This document shows positions 54,833 to 63,998 of a stretch of DNA of 64,000 nt, piece by piece. Within the stretch, counting starts at the first letter, position 1. Each line of letters starts with the position of its first letter. This stretch comes from Algihabitans albus (lineage in GTDB: Bacteria; Pseudomonadota; Alphaproteobacteria; Kiloniellales; DSM-21159), in contig NZ_QXNY01000003.1 of assembly GCF_003572205.1 (NCBI RefSeq), positions 310,001 to 374,000 on the forward strand, written 5' to 3'. Both the position numbers and the translations under genes were made by a program. A model generated the notes under the pieces. That model was not told where the DNA came from and did not search any database. It saw nothing but the letters and a program-made list of their open reading frames with translations.

Positions 54833-55198
54833 ATGTATGGACTGCTCCTGGTCTTCTGCTCCGCCTTATTCCTCGCCGGCGGCCAGATCGTGTTCAAGCT
54901 CGTTAGCACCCGCATGGAAGGCGATGGCTTCTCCGGCGGCATATTCCAGTTCGCGCTGCACGCCCTCAGCCAACCTTACATCTGGATAGGGGGAGGGCTG
55001 GCCGCTGGCGGCTTCGCAATCTACGTCTACGGGCTTAGGCTTGTGGACTTGTCGCGCGGAGCCCCAATCGCTGGCGGACTAATCATAGTATTGACCGTCC
55101 TGCTGTCGGGCCTGTTACTGCGCGAGCAAATTGGGTTGACGCGCGGTATTGGCATTGCCGCTATCGTCATCGGGATTGCGCTGGTTAGCCGCAGTTAA
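54833..55198 (+). CDS. Small multidrug-resistance/EamA-like membrane protein (ArnE-like)
   Basis: The 121-residue protein has four predicted helices, the first containing ALFLAGGQIVFKL and the last GIGIAAIVIGIALVS. The GxxxPIAGGL-like third helix fits the SMR and ArnE/ArnF fold. Members next to polyprenyl glycosyltransferases flip lipid-linked sugars to the periplasm. It follows the GT2 gene by 35 bases and ends 13 bases before a convergent methyltransferase gene. The short length suggests that it works as a homo-oligomer. Confidence 0.8.
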   Translation: MYGLLLVFCSALFLAGGQIVFKLVSTRMEGDGFSGGIFQFALHALSQPYIWIGGGLAAGGFAIYVYGLRLVDLSRGAPIAGGLIIVLTVLLSGLLLREQIGLTRGIGIAAIVIGIALVSRS

Positions 55199-55211
55199 AG
55201 TGCCGATTGCA

Positions 55212-56114
55212 TCAGCCTGCCGACAGCGTGTAGTCGAGCACAGCGGCCTTCGACGGTCGTATTGCCGCCTCTGCGTAGGACATCGGCAGGGCAGCGGCGA
55301 CCAAGAGCCCGTAAACACGCAGGCGACCGCGTCGCCGGCTGCCGAGACTGCGCTTGATGAGGTTTTCTAAACTCATCGCCCACCCCGTAGGCATCGGGGT
55401 GTTGGTCGTGGCCTCGATCTTGAGGCCCCAGCGCTGCGAGCCTGCCTCCATGCCCTGCGGCGTGAAAAGAACCGTGTGATAAGGATAGTGCAGAGGCCCC
55501 CAATTCTGTCCAAAGAGCCGCCATGTTGCCGTCGCCACATTGGGCGTCTGTACCAGGATCACCCCATTCGGTGACAGGAGATGGCGCAAGCCCTGCATAG
55601 TGCTGTCGAGTTCGGTCAGGTGCTCGATGACATGGTGCATTCGAATCACATCGAAGGTGCGGCCAGCGTCCCGCAACTCACGTAAGCTGCCAACTCGAGT
55701 GACTTTTGGACGCGTCTCCCGTTCGGTCTCACGCAGGTTCGGCTCGTAGCCGACCAGATCGGTCATTCCTTCGGCTGCGAGATAGCCTAGGAAGCTACCG
55801 TCACCGCACCCGAAATCAAGCATGCGCGCATCCTGCCCGACCTGCCTTACGAAGGTCTGCGCCGCGCGTCGCTGCGCCATGCTGAGGAGCTTTGACAGCA
55901 GAGGAACATCCGGCCGCTCGTAGTTCTGATAGTCGGCGGGATAGAAGGCTAGCGCCTCCGCTTTGTCCGGCCAGGGATGCTGGAACAGTGAACCGCAGGT
56001 GCTACACTGGCGAACTTCGGTCGGCACGGCGCGCTCGACGAAGTACTCGAAGTCTTTGGGCGCGGCGATCGCCGTCGTGCTGAAATCCGATCGGCAAGCT
56101 TGGCAGGCCGTCAC
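55212..56114 (-). CDS. SAM-dependent methyltransferase with N-terminal zinc-ribbon
   Basis: The 300-residue protein has four cysteines in two pairs (C4, C7, C37, C40) forming a likely zinc ribbon, and a class I methyltransferase domain with LDFGCGDGSFLG and the MHHVIEHL motif. The layout is common in sugar methyltransferases of O-antigen loci. The C-terminal 50 residues contain a basic and then a hydrophobic stretch, perhaps membrane-associated. Its GTG overlaps the desaturase stop by four bases. Confidence 0.83.
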   Translation of the reverse strand: MTACQACRSDFSTTAIAAPKDFEYFVERAVPTEVRQCSTCGSLFQHPWPDKAEALAFYPADYQNYERPDVPLLSKLLSMAQRRAAQTFVRQVGQDARMLDFGCGDGSFLGYLAAEGMTDLVGYEPNLRETERETRPKVTRVGSLRELRDAGRTFDVIRMHHVIEHLTELDSTMQGLRHLLSPNGVILVQTPNVATATWRLFGQNWGPLHYPYHTVLFTPQGMEAGSQRWGLKIEATTNTPMPTGWAMSLENLIKRSLGSRRRGRLRVYGLLVAAALPMSYAEAAIRPSKAAVLDYTLSAG

Positions 56115-57079
56115 GCGCTATCCTTCATCAAAGCTTTCAACACCGGCAGATGCGATCGGGTATAGCGGTTCGGATCGCCTTCGACTGGGCGCGCCAGCGC
56201 GCGCAGGGCACGGAACGGAAGATGCGGCTTTGCGTGGTGCTCGTGGTGGAAGCACATGAGATGCGACGAGATCAGTATCCGGTCTAGCCAGGTGCCATCG
56301 ACGGTCCGGCTTACATTGCTGTCAGCGAAGACGGCCCGACCGTGCGGATCGATCATGACGTGTTGCCCGTAAAGACGCAGGCGGCTGAGCAAGGGATACA
56401 GCGTGACAAGCGACGCATAGTACACGGCCCAGATCTCGGGGTGAGCGAACAGCATGGTCGTGCCAAGGAAGAGAAACTGCACAACTATGACCGGCCAGTA
56501 CTGCCGAAGCGCCGAAGTCAGCGCGCCGTTTTGGCCGCCTGCGGAAGGGGCGCCGCCGTCGCTGACGGGTTTCAGACGATTAACGATTACCTGCAGATAG
56601 CTTAAGACGGCGGTCAGGCCACTCAAATCGCGCAGCAGCGCCAATACGACGCTGCGACGGTCCGTGACAATCGCGTAAACCGTATCCGGATCCTGAGCAT
56701 TGAAGAAACGTTTCACGCCGTGATGCTCGAAGTGGCTGCGCCGCATCGCCGCGAGTGGCAAACCGAACAGGGCGGCTAGCATCCATGTGGAAACGAATGC
56801 GTTGGTCCGGCGCTCCGGGTGAATGTTGAAGTGTAGCCCCTCATGCAGCCACTCCGACGCATGCCGTTGATGCACTGCGCAGACGGGCAGTGATAGAAGC
56901 ACCGCTGCCCAAAGCGGCAGAGCCGTAAAGGCGAACACAAGCCACGCCGTCAACGCCGCATGCATGGCTGCAATTTCGGCGATGTTGCGCCGCCCGTCGG
57001 CCAACGTCAGATAAGCTCTACGGCTCACCCGTTCGCGCACCCCTTTGGCAGCCAATGGGCTCACACTCCGGTCTTCCAC
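56111..57079 (-). CDS. Membrane fatty-acid desaturase family protein
   Basis: The protein of about 322 residues has the three histidine boxes of di-iron desaturases and hydroxylases: HEGLH (about 79-83), HFEHH (about 116-120) and HHEHH near the C-terminus, and four predicted membrane helices. GTG 57079 is preferred because AGGAGG lies eight bases upstream; ATG 57097 and TTG 57133 give longer versions without a good site. It introduces a double bond or hydroxyl group into an acyl chain or other lipid. Its place between methyltransferase and membrane-protein genes suggests modification of a lipid carrier or glycolipid. The 259 bases upstream show no gene. Confidence 0.85.
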   Translation of the reverse strand: MEDRSVSPLAAKGVRERVSRRAYLTLADGRRNIAEIAAMHAALTAWLVFAFTALPLWAAVLLSLPVCAVHQRHASEWLHEGLHFNIHPERRTNAFVSTWMLAALFGLPLAAMRRSHFEHHGVKRFFNAQDPDTVYAIVTDRRSVVLALLRDLSGLTAVLSYLQVIVNRLKPVSDGGAPSAGGQNGALTSALRQYWPVIVVQFLFLGTTMLFAHPEIWAVYYASLVTLYPLLSRLRLYGQHVMIDPHGRAVFADSNVSRTVDGTWLDRILISSHLMCFHHEHHAKPHLPFRALRALARPVEGDPNRYTRSHLPVLKALMKDSA

Positions 57080-57338
57080 GCGGATTCCCTCCTGCATCTT
57101 GCGCGAAGTATTGGTTCTGCAACGCTTCGTCAAGCACGAGCAGTCCAGCAGGTCAGGGCCGATCAGTCCTGCTGCACCAGAGTTTCACGTTGACCGCGTG
57201 GATACGACTGATGTCGGCGACCGGCGTGACAGACCCCAAGCAATACTGTCCCGATAAGAGTGGAAATGCAGCCCCCCTGTTCGGCGATCCTAAGCCGACC
57301 CTCTTCCCAGGAACAATGTGGCAAGTACCCAGTACGCT

Positions 57339-59627
57339 TCATTCCGGGTTCCAAGTACACGCTGCGGAAGCGACATCTTTCAAGGCGACGAGATAGTGCC
57401 CCTTTGTCTCTGCGAGGATCTTGTCCTCTTCGCAGGCGTGGCCGCGCTGGATCACGGCATAGCGAAGGCGCGGCATGTCAGCCTGCATATCGTCGATACG
57501 AGCCCGCCAGCCATCATTGTATTCTCTGGCGCGGACAAAATAAATAGTTCTATTGCACATGTAGACCCACAGATAACGATCCGCCCATCTGCAATATTGG
57601 TCGTCGAGTATTTTGTCCAGGTCAAGATTGTAGTTTTCCAGGCGTCGGACCACCATCCCGATAAGCTCTGGTGCGTAGAGCACGAACTGGCTTTCCGCGA
57701 AGCCGAGGTATACGGCCCGTTCTGTCAGGATGTGGTTGGAGATGTAGTTTTGGTGGGGCACCTGCAGGATGGCATCGTACTCGGTAGTGTAGCGCTTCAG
57801 CAGCTCGACGACGGCCGCGGCTTCGGCGTCGCTTGCCACGGTCGTCGACGTTCCCAGACTCTCCAAAGTGCGAAAGCCGCGCTTAACCATGTCGTTGCTG
57901 GACAACATCAACCAGATGCTGAGCGGAACGACGACCGCCAAAAACCAGCCTGGCGAGATTGGGTGCCGCAAACGCGGAAGAATCTGGATCCGGTAACCGC
58001 TCTGGACGACCCAGTTCGAGAGGAGTGCGAGCAGGCAGAAGACGTATGTCGGCTTTCCGTCGAAGGCGAGAATTGCGATGACGGCTGCCACGATGGCAGC
58101 GACCTCGGCAAAGGCGGCCCCTCGCCCCCGGAGAGTCAGGCAGAGGGCTGTCAGCAGAAAGACCAGGACATCGAAATGCCTGGCAATGGCGTAATCGAAC
58201 GCATCCGCAGTGATCCCGTGCAGGTGGTCCGAGATCAAGGGCGCCAGATCGGGCGCCGAGAACAGCTGGTCCAACTGTTGCGCTGAGGCGGCGAGCAGCA
58301 AGAACACCCAGGGGATCGCTGTAGGCGGTCGGCTCGCGGCGTTCCGGAACCCCCACCTCGCGGCAATCAGCGTCGCGACGATGGCGAAGATGCCGACGTA
58401 AGGCGTGGCTCGGGTGAATACGATCTTGATCACCATCTCGGCGGGGCGCCAGTGCGTGAAGTAGACCTGTATGCACCAGAAGCCGAGAAGGACGGCGACG
58501 CACCAGAAGCCGCGAATCAGTATGGCCAGGTCTTGATCGAGCTTGTCTTGGAGACGCAGCGCGACCAGACGGCCCCAGAGGGCGAGCAGAACGGCGATCG
58601 CAGCGATGATCGACGCGACAACCGGAACACCATCGCCCATCGGCAGCGGATTGCTGGTCTTCGCGGTCAGAAACTTCAGCCAGAGCTCGTAATCGATGCT
58701 TCCGACAGCGCCGGCATTCGTCAGGTACTGGACGAAGAAGGGAACGGTGATCAGGCATATCGCGCAGCACTGCAGGTAAAGCTTCAGGGTCCGCCGGTTG
58801 CCCTGCAACAGATCCCACAGGGTCATGAGCGACAGAAAGCCCATGACGAAGATCATCAGAATGCCGGCATGAACCGCGTGGAAATAGAACATGACTGCCG
58901 CAATCAGCACGGCCCAGCGGAACCGCCCCATCAGGAAGAGCGCCAGAGCTAGAAATCCAAGACCAAGAACGATGGTCGAGGGAATGGCCTTTCCGTAGTA
59001 CACAAACCGCATAAAGCGGCCAAAGGGGCCGAAAACCGCAAGTGGTATCATGAAGACCCCGAGAAGACGCAGTGAAAATGGCAAGCTAAATGTGAATAAA
59101 AATACCGTTTTCCCCAATGATGTAAAAAAAATCATTAAAAAGTAGAAAATTGAATATTGAATTTGCGCGCTAATACCCCAACCCCAAAGATGATCGCTTA
59201 TCGCAATGAATAAATTTATCTCTCTGACACGTAGAGAGACCTCGTAGAGTAATGTTCCGGCATACTTTTCACTGTGATCTAGGATCTGCGACATGCTGAT
59301 GAAGTCGTTGTCGTCCAGCGCGAACGACTCGCCGACCGAATAAGCGAAGAGGAACAGAAAATTCAGCAAGATACAGAGCAGTGTCGCCAGAATGGCGTAC
59401 TGTGTCAGCGGATGTTGGTCCAACCAGAAGTGGGCGCGCCGAATTCCCTGCCATCCCCGTTTGCTCTGCCCCAAGGCCTGCTCGAAAGCAGGGACACGGT
59501 TCAGCAGAGCTTCGGCTATCTTGGCGACCCGGGCAGTGAGCGATCCCACACCACCTTGCATCTGCAACCCCTTGGAAACGGTCGAGAAGGGACCGCCTAG
59601 GACCCCCCCGGTGAGAGCTTGTGGCAT
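57339..59627 (-). CDS. Large polytopic membrane protein, second paralogue
   Basis: The 762-residue protein has a cytoplasmic N-terminus of about 75 residues, about twelve hydrophobic helices up to about residue 590 and a soluble C-terminal part of 150 residues containing RAVYLGFAESQFVLYAPEL. The last part aligns with the protein at 49769-51808, where GAYLDSYEGHFLLYMPSHL is found, and both have a helix with FHAVHAG or IHPTFG. ATG 59627 or ATG 59561 may start translation. Bases 59080-59230 are AT-rich. A GT-C-like enzyme or a glycan-handling membrane protein is possible, unproven. Confidence 0.68.
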   Translation of the reverse strand: MPQALTGGVLGGPFSTVSKGLQMQGGVGSLTARVAKIAEALLNRVPAFEQALGQSKRGWQGIRRAHFWLDQHPLTQYAILATLLCILLNFLFLFAYSVGESFALDDNDFISMSQILDHSEKYAGTLLYEVSLRVREINLFIAISDHLWGWGISAQIQYSIFYFLMIFFTSLGKTVFLFTFSLPFSLRLLGVFMIPLAVFGPFGRFMRFVYYGKAIPSTIVLGLGFLALALFLMGRFRWAVLIAAVMFYFHAVHAGILMIFVMGFLSLMTLWDLLQGNRRTLKLYLQCCAICLITVPFFVQYLTNAGAVGSIDYELWLKFLTAKTSNPLPMGDGVPVVASIIAAIAVLLALWGRLVALRLQDKLDQDLAILIRGFWCVAVLLGFWCIQVYFTHWRPAEMVIKIVFTRATPYVGIFAIVATLIAARWGFRNAASRPPTAIPWVFLLLAASAQQLDQLFSAPDLAPLISDHLHGITADAFDYAIARHFDVLVFLLTALCLTLRGRGAAFAEVAAIVAAVIAILAFDGKPTYVFCLLALLSNWVVQSGYRIQILPRLRHPISPGWFLAVVVPLSIWLMLSSNDMVKRGFRTLESLGTSTTVASDAEAAAVVELLKRYTTEYDAILQVPHQNYISNHILTERAVYLGFAESQFVLYAPELIGMVVRRLENYNLDLDKILDDQYCRWADRYLWVYMCNRTIYFVRAREYNDGWRARIDDMQADMPRLRYAVIQRGHACEEDKILAETKGHYLVALKDVASAACTWNPE

Positions 59628-59673
59628 GGTGCTAAAATGCCCTCAACCCCGCGCAGGGGCACGGCTTGCTCGT

Positions 59674-60492
59674 TCAGAGTTTCGTGAAGCGCACATAAAT
59701 CAGAAGTCCGAGCCAGCGGTCCAGCAGGCGTCTCACCCACATCGGCGGCGGCGATCGAAAGAGAAAGCGCGTCGGAAAGAAGTGCAGTTCGACGCGGTCG
59801 ACGCGGCAACCGGGCAGCATGTTCAGAAAGGCGCGCCGATCGTAAGCTCTGCCTATCGGATTTTCATTGCCATCGTAGAGACGGACCAAGTCTTCGGGAC
59901 TCGCGACCTTGCCGAAATCGTTGCGGCCCGGTACCGCCGCGAACAGGAGCCGGACGAAGAAGCGCGTGATCGGCCAGATGCTCGGTTTCAGCAGAAAGTG
60001 GCGGTAGTAGAGAGCGATCATGCCACCGCTGCCTCGCCGAATGACACGAACGGCTTCTGCCATGGCCTGTTCCGTGTTGGGCGTGTGGTGCAAAACGCCG
60101 CTCGAGGTCACGAAATCGAAGCTCTCGTCATCGAAAGGCAGCCGCTCGGCGTTGCCGACCAGGAGTGTTGCCGATAGTTCGGACAATTGCAGACGCGAGC
60201 GAGTTAACTTGACCGCCGCCCGCGTCAGATCGATGCCGGTCGTTCGGGCCGCGCCCCGGGCAAAGTTCTCGACCAGCCAACCGTTTCCGCAACCGATATC
60301 CAGCACGCGCTGACCTGCGTGGCGATCGAATTCGTAGATTGACCGGGCAAACAGACCCTCGTCCTGTTCGCGGATACGATTGAAGTATTCGAAGAATGCC
60401 GGGGTCCCTGGTTCGGCTGCGACCTCGAGACTGCCCAGAGGGCGGCTCTCCCAGTAAGCGCGCACGGCTCCGATGTCGGGTTCTCGATCCAT
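59674..60492 (-). CDS. Class I SAM-dependent methyltransferase (UbiE-like)
   Basis: The 272-residue protein has the SAM motif VLDIGCGNGWL, the acidic ribose contact GIDL, and SSGVLHHTPN. The N-terminal helix region starts with AVRAYWESRPLGSL, often seen in polysaccharide or lipid methyltransferases. The C-terminal part has hydrophobic segments, suggesting a membrane-near acceptor. It lies 8 bases after the preceding methyltransferase gene, so they form a pair. The acceptor is unknown. Confidence 0.83.
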   Translation of the reverse strand: MDREPDIGAVRAYWESRPLGSLEVAAEPGTPAFFEYFNRIREQDEGLFARSIYEFDRHAGQRVLDIGCGNGWLVENFARGAARTTGIDLTRAAVKLTRSRLQLSELSATLLVGNAERLPFDDESFDFVTSSGVLHHTPNTEQAMAEAVRVIRRGSGGMIALYYRHFLLKPSIWPITRFFVRLLFAAVPGRNDFGKVASPEDLVRLYDGNENPIGRAYDRRAFLNMLPGCRVDRVELHFFPTRFLFRSPPPMWVRRLLDRWLGLLIYVRFTKL

Positions 60493-60499
60493 ATTCGGA

Positions 60500-61198
60500 C
60501 TAGAGCCTTACGTTTACAGTGTAGACGAGGTTGATATCGGCGAACGGCAGGCGCAAAGGGAACCAGTGTTCTTGCCGTTGAGGAAAAAGAAATCGGATCA
60601 AGGCCACCAACCGATAGCAGGCGTTGATGTGCTCGCGCGCGATGATGTAGTCCAAATTCAAGCCTTCTTTACGGAAGGAGCGCCGAGTGGTGAGCCAGCG
60701 ACCCAGATTCCACGCGATACCGCCTTCCGTCGGAATTGAAATACTCAATACGCCACCCGGCCGTACCACTCTAGCCCACTCGTCTAAGACAGCGTGCGGC
60801 GCTGGCAGATGCTCGAGATTGTAGACCGAGATCAAGCGATTGAAGTGGTCGTCGGGAAAAGGAAGCCGCGTGGCGTCCGCGATAGCGCACGTCACTCCGG
60901 CCTTCCCGGCATGGCGCTGCGCAGCGCGCGCCAAAAGGCCTTCGTTGATGTCGGTCAGCCAGTAGCTGTCGAAGCGGTGACGAACGCTGTCGAGATGATG
61001 TCCCGAACCGGCTCCGACCTCGATCACGCGGGCAAAGTGAGACTCCGGACTGAAGGAGCGTTCGATCTGGCTGTGGCCGGCATTGTTGACGGCGGCAACG
61101 ACCGGATTGCTTTCATAGTAGATGCGGTCGTAAATGCGAGGTGCTTGCTCCTGCCACCTTCGCCACTCCTCCTCACTCTGTACCTGGTTCTTGGCCAT
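60500..61198 (-). CDS. Class I SAM-dependent methyltransferase
   Basis: The 232-residue protein has the SAM motif VIEVGAGSGHHL, the LTDINEGLLARAA acidic contact and SVYNLEHLPAP, with a GGVLSISIPTEGG loop typical of O-antigen locus methyltransferases. It is the first of the two tandem methyltransferase genes. The upstream region contains no related gene but an insertion-sequence relic. Confidence 0.82.
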   Translation of the reverse strand: MAKNQVQSEEEWRRWQEQAPRIYDRIYYESNPVVAAVNNAGHSQIERSFSPESHFARVIEVGAGSGHHLDSVRHRFDSYWLTDINEGLLARAAQRHAGKAGVTCAIADATRLPFPDDHFNRLISVYNLEHLPAPHAVLDEWARVVRPGGVLSISIPTEGGIAWNLGRWLTTRRSFRKEGLNLDYIIAREHINACYRLVALIRFLFPQRQEHWFPLRLPFADINLVYTVNVRL

Positions 61199-61458
61199 AG
61201 CCCCGCTACCCTAAGACATGCTGCACCCTGCATCTTCAGCGGCATGAGATCAACGTAACCTCAGCATTGCTACCAAGGCAGTACTGCGTCAGACACCGAT
61301 TCAGCAAGGAAGACTTGCCAACCTGTGTGAAAAAGCGAGATCTCATCGACCATCAGGAGTACCGTCGGTTCGGTCGGCTCTTAGATGCCTTATTGATCAG
61401 GCTCACCAGCCTGGGGCGAACACAAAGAGGGGCGTCGGAGACCGCCCGCTGACTCTCT
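61199..61458. other. Intergenic stretch without a recognised gene
   Basis: No reading frame here resembles a known family. A 61-codon frame from 61267 to 61452 is basic and low in complexity and is not called. The promoter for the methyltransferase genes is probably within the first 100 bases. Confidence 0.4.
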
Positions 61459-61877
61459 ATGAATGGGGCGTTCGCGGGCGGGCTGCCCACCAATATCCAA
61501 GGTCCTGCTCGATGCCAAGTAGCTCGCAGTTACCCTCAAGATCCCCCCCCGGCTAAGTCATGACGGCAGCAGTGAGGCCAATCTGCTGGAAGATCTCGAC
61601 ACCGAACAGGTGCTACTGCGCCTACGAGTCCAATGCCCTGCGTCAGGTCATGGAAAAGCGCAACGCCTGCATCTGCATCAAGCCAGCGCCAGGCCGCCTC
61701 GGCCCGCCGGCCTTCTGTCCCTTCCTCTAATGCTACCTTTCCGAAGGTTTCTTTAACAAATTCAAACATTTCCGAGCAGTCGCCACGCGCTACGAAAAGC
61801 GCACCAAACACGACACAGCCCTCGTCAAGCTCGCTGCAACTAGACTTTAGCTACGCACTTATGGGGCGGTGACCTAG
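61459..61877 (+). pseudogene. IS5-family transposase relic, frameshifted
   Basis: In pieces of different frames the plus strand reads GGLPTNIQ, then VLLDAK followed by a stop and LAVTLKI, then ANLLEDLDTEQVLL, then AYESNALRQVMEKRN, and after a TAA, GFFNKFKHFRAVATRYEKR. This order and the YESNALR and FNKFKHFR-ATRYEKR wording are those of the C-terminal half of IS5-group transposases. At least two in-frame stops and two frameshifts make it inactive. No clear terminal inverted repeats were found. It sits between the Wzz-like and methyltransferase genes. Confidence 0.75.
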
Positions 61878-62055
61878 TCAGGTGCAAACCAAAGACGTGG
61901 AAGAAGCGAGCATAGCCGTCGGATCCATTAGCGCATTAAGACGGAATCGGCGCAACATTGCTCGAAGAGGCGGCGGTAGCCTTAGGAAGCGGTTGCTCGA
62001 GAGCCGAGTTCGGCACTCTCCGAAGGTGGTGCAATGGCGCACAGGACGGCCAGCA
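61878..62055. other. Intergenic remainder after the transposase relic
   Basis: The 178 bases between the relic and the Wzz-like stop show no gene or clear repeat. They may contain the right end of the insertion element. Confidence 0.35.
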
Positions 62056-62835
62056 TTATGGATGTGCCTCCGCGTTGTCTTGGCGGCTTGCTCTGAATGC
62101 GTCGAAGGCACCGAGGACGAGCGCCGCGAAGAGGCCGAGTGCTAAGCCGAAAACGACGCTGATCGCACTGATCTGTCCAATGCTACGGCCACCAGACCGC
62201 AGCTCCGCTTGGCCTGTGGGTTGAGCCTTTCGCAATTGAGCGACGCGAAGTTCGAAATTGAGTAGATTCCAGCGCTCGTTGACCAAGCTCTTTCGCCAAC
62301 TCATTTCTGAATTCTCATAGAGAACAATCTCGCCCACTTCTGGACTAACTTTCTCGAGCTTCGCGATTGCCGTCTCAGCGATTCGGATTTGCTGGAAGCG
62401 CAGTTCCCTCTGCTCGTCCATTATCTCAGTCACGGCGCGGGCATGGACGTTGAACAATTCAGCCGCGGAGGTCGCTGCAGCATCCGCATGGGCGAGGGCC
62501 TCGCTGGCCGAAAGGGCCGAGCAGGTGACCTCAAGAGTCGGAAACGTAAGGTTAAGAGCGACTGTAGAGCAGCCTTGATAATCAGCGGAGTCGAAGCCTC
62601 CTTCATTCAGGAACCGCTCCACCCGGTTTACGTTACTCAGATATTCCGGCACATACTCGCGATAATCGGGCGGCACCCAGCCCCAGAGAACTGAGCTAGA
62701 GGCCCGGTACGAGGAACCACCCACTTGCCCCCAATAGAAGATCGCAACGCCGGAAATCAATGCCAAAAATAGACTGAGTATAGCGCGTCGACGCGCAGCA
62801 GCCAACATCGACCATATTGAGATAGCGGGCGTCAT
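62056..62835 (-). CDS. Wzz-like polysaccharide chain-length/co-polymerase protein
   Basis: The 259-residue protein has two membrane helices, at about residues 19-37 and 222-245, flanking a periplasmic domain with a long helix (about 110-200). This is the Wzz/PCP-1 layout, which regulates the length of O-antigen-type polymers. The sequence between the helices shows no strong family words and the proline-rich segment near TM2 is weak, so the call rests on topology and on the adjacent Wzy-like gene. The C-terminal cytoplasmic tail is short and lacks a kinase domain. Confidence 0.6.
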   Translation of the reverse strand: MTPAISIWSMLAAARRRAILSLFLALISGVAIFYWGQVGGSSYRASSSVLWGWVPPDYREYVPEYLSNVNRVERFLNEGGFDSADYQGCSTVALNLTFPTLEVTCSALSASEALAHADAAATSAAELFNVHARAVTEIMDEQRELRFQQIRIAETAIAKLEKVSPEVGEIVLYENSEMSWRKSLVNERWNLLNFELRVAQLRKAQPTGQAELRSGGRSIGQISAISVVFGLALGLFAALVLGAFDAFRASRQDNAEAHP

Positions 62836-62873
62836 GATCTAGGCATTACCTCCGTGTTGGCCGCTGATATCTT

Positions 62874-63998
62874 CTACATTTGGGACTCTTTAGGCGATCG
62901 AAATATCTCTGACCTTTTGGGCCGGTCTCTATAGACGGCGAGACCAGTGGCGGCCGCTGCGACGGCCAGCCACGGCCATAAGTCATTTACAAACAGACCA
63001 GCCTGCAATACGAGCGTGATGGCAACCACGTCCAGTGCCTCTGGCCGGTGTTCGGCAGATACCATAAACCAAAGTGCAATAACGAAGGGTACACTACCTA
63101 CAAGTCCGAAGGCGACCAGCAGAACTATAGGAAATGTGTGGGACATGTAGCCGGCGAAACGCGTTCGCTCCACCGCCGCTTCTCCGATGCCCAGCATAGG
63201 ATGCTTAGCAAAAAGGGACATCAAGTCTATGTTGGTCGCAAGTCGCGAGACTGCGCTCAGGCGGTCGTCAGAAGAACCGAGCAAGGCATTGGCATGAGCT
63301 TGGATCAGCGGTAGGCCGAAGGCCAAGAGCAAGAGCGCGGCCAGAGTTATGCTCAAGCCCAGCCAAGCCCCCCTCAAAGAACGATCCGCGCGTAACAGAT
63401 ATCGCGCTGCCATGAGGATTGCCAGAACGACGAAGCCACCACGAGCGCCGTTCAGTCCGAAGTGTAGTAGGGCGAAGCCCGGCAGCAGAGCATGAACTGC
63501 GACCGGCGGCAGGCCGCGATTTAGGAACCAGCCATAAAAGCATGCGAAGACGAGCAGAAACGAGATTCCGTTGCGCTGAACGAACTCGCCAGGGTTAGCG
63601 CCAAGCGCCGGTAGGCCGAACTGGTGCAGCAGGAGCAGCAGTAGGTGGACTCCCGCGATCGCCAATGCCATCCAGAAGAGACAGGAGAGCAAAAGCAAGA
63701 GATCCCCAAAGGCATCGCGATAGGCGCGCGCAAGCAGAAAGCCTGAATAGAAGACGGCTAGATCGATCAGCAACGGGCCACCACTGCCCGGCGCTTCCAT
63801 CCGGTGAAATGTCACGACGGCCGCCCCGATCGCCCACGCCACGATGAAGATGACGTCGACCGGATACAGCGCTTGCGTCTTGCTTTCGTAGCGCGCTGTG
63901 AAAACCATGGCCAGGAAGAGCACTGCGACGAACGGCAAGAGATAAGGAGGGCGACCGCCGAGCAACGGCAGCGGCAAGGCCCATATCTCGATGATCAA
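62874..63998 (-). CDS. O-antigen ligase/polymerase family membrane protein, cut by window edge
   Basis: At least 374 residues of a polytopic protein with about ten hydrophobic helices are visible. The Wzy_C-like part contains LNGARGGF, then a periplasmic loop with DRLSAVSRLATNIDLMSLFAKHPMLGIG; the H-P-x-x-G-x-G motif is typical of WaaL and Wzy families. The 5' end probably lies outside the window, because only a TTG near the edge is available. Together with the Wzz-like gene 38 bases downstream it suggests Wzx/Wzy-type polymer assembly. Confidence 0.72.
   Translation of the reverse strand: MIIEIWALPLPLLGGRPPYLLPFVAVLFLAMVFTARYESKTQALYPVDVIFIVAWAIGAAVVTFHRMEAPGSGGPLLIDLAVFYSGFLLARAYRDAFGDLLLLLSCLFWMALAIAGVHLLLLLLHQFGLPALGANPGEFVQRNGISFLLVFACFYGWFLNRGLPPVAVHALLPGFALLHFGLNGARGGFVVLAILMAARYLLRADRSLRGAWLGLSITLAALLLLAFGLPLIQAHANALLGSSDDRLSAVSRLATNIDLMSLFAKHPMLGIGEAAVERTRFAGYMSHTFPIVLLVAFGLVGSVPFVIALWFMVSAEHRPEALDVVAITLVLQAGLFVNDLWPWLAVAAAATGLAVYRDRPKRSEIFRSPKESQM

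Noticed and set aside
61267-61452. Sixty-one-codon frame upstream of the transposase relic
   Set aside because: No family resemblance, no good ribosome site and low-complexity basic composition.
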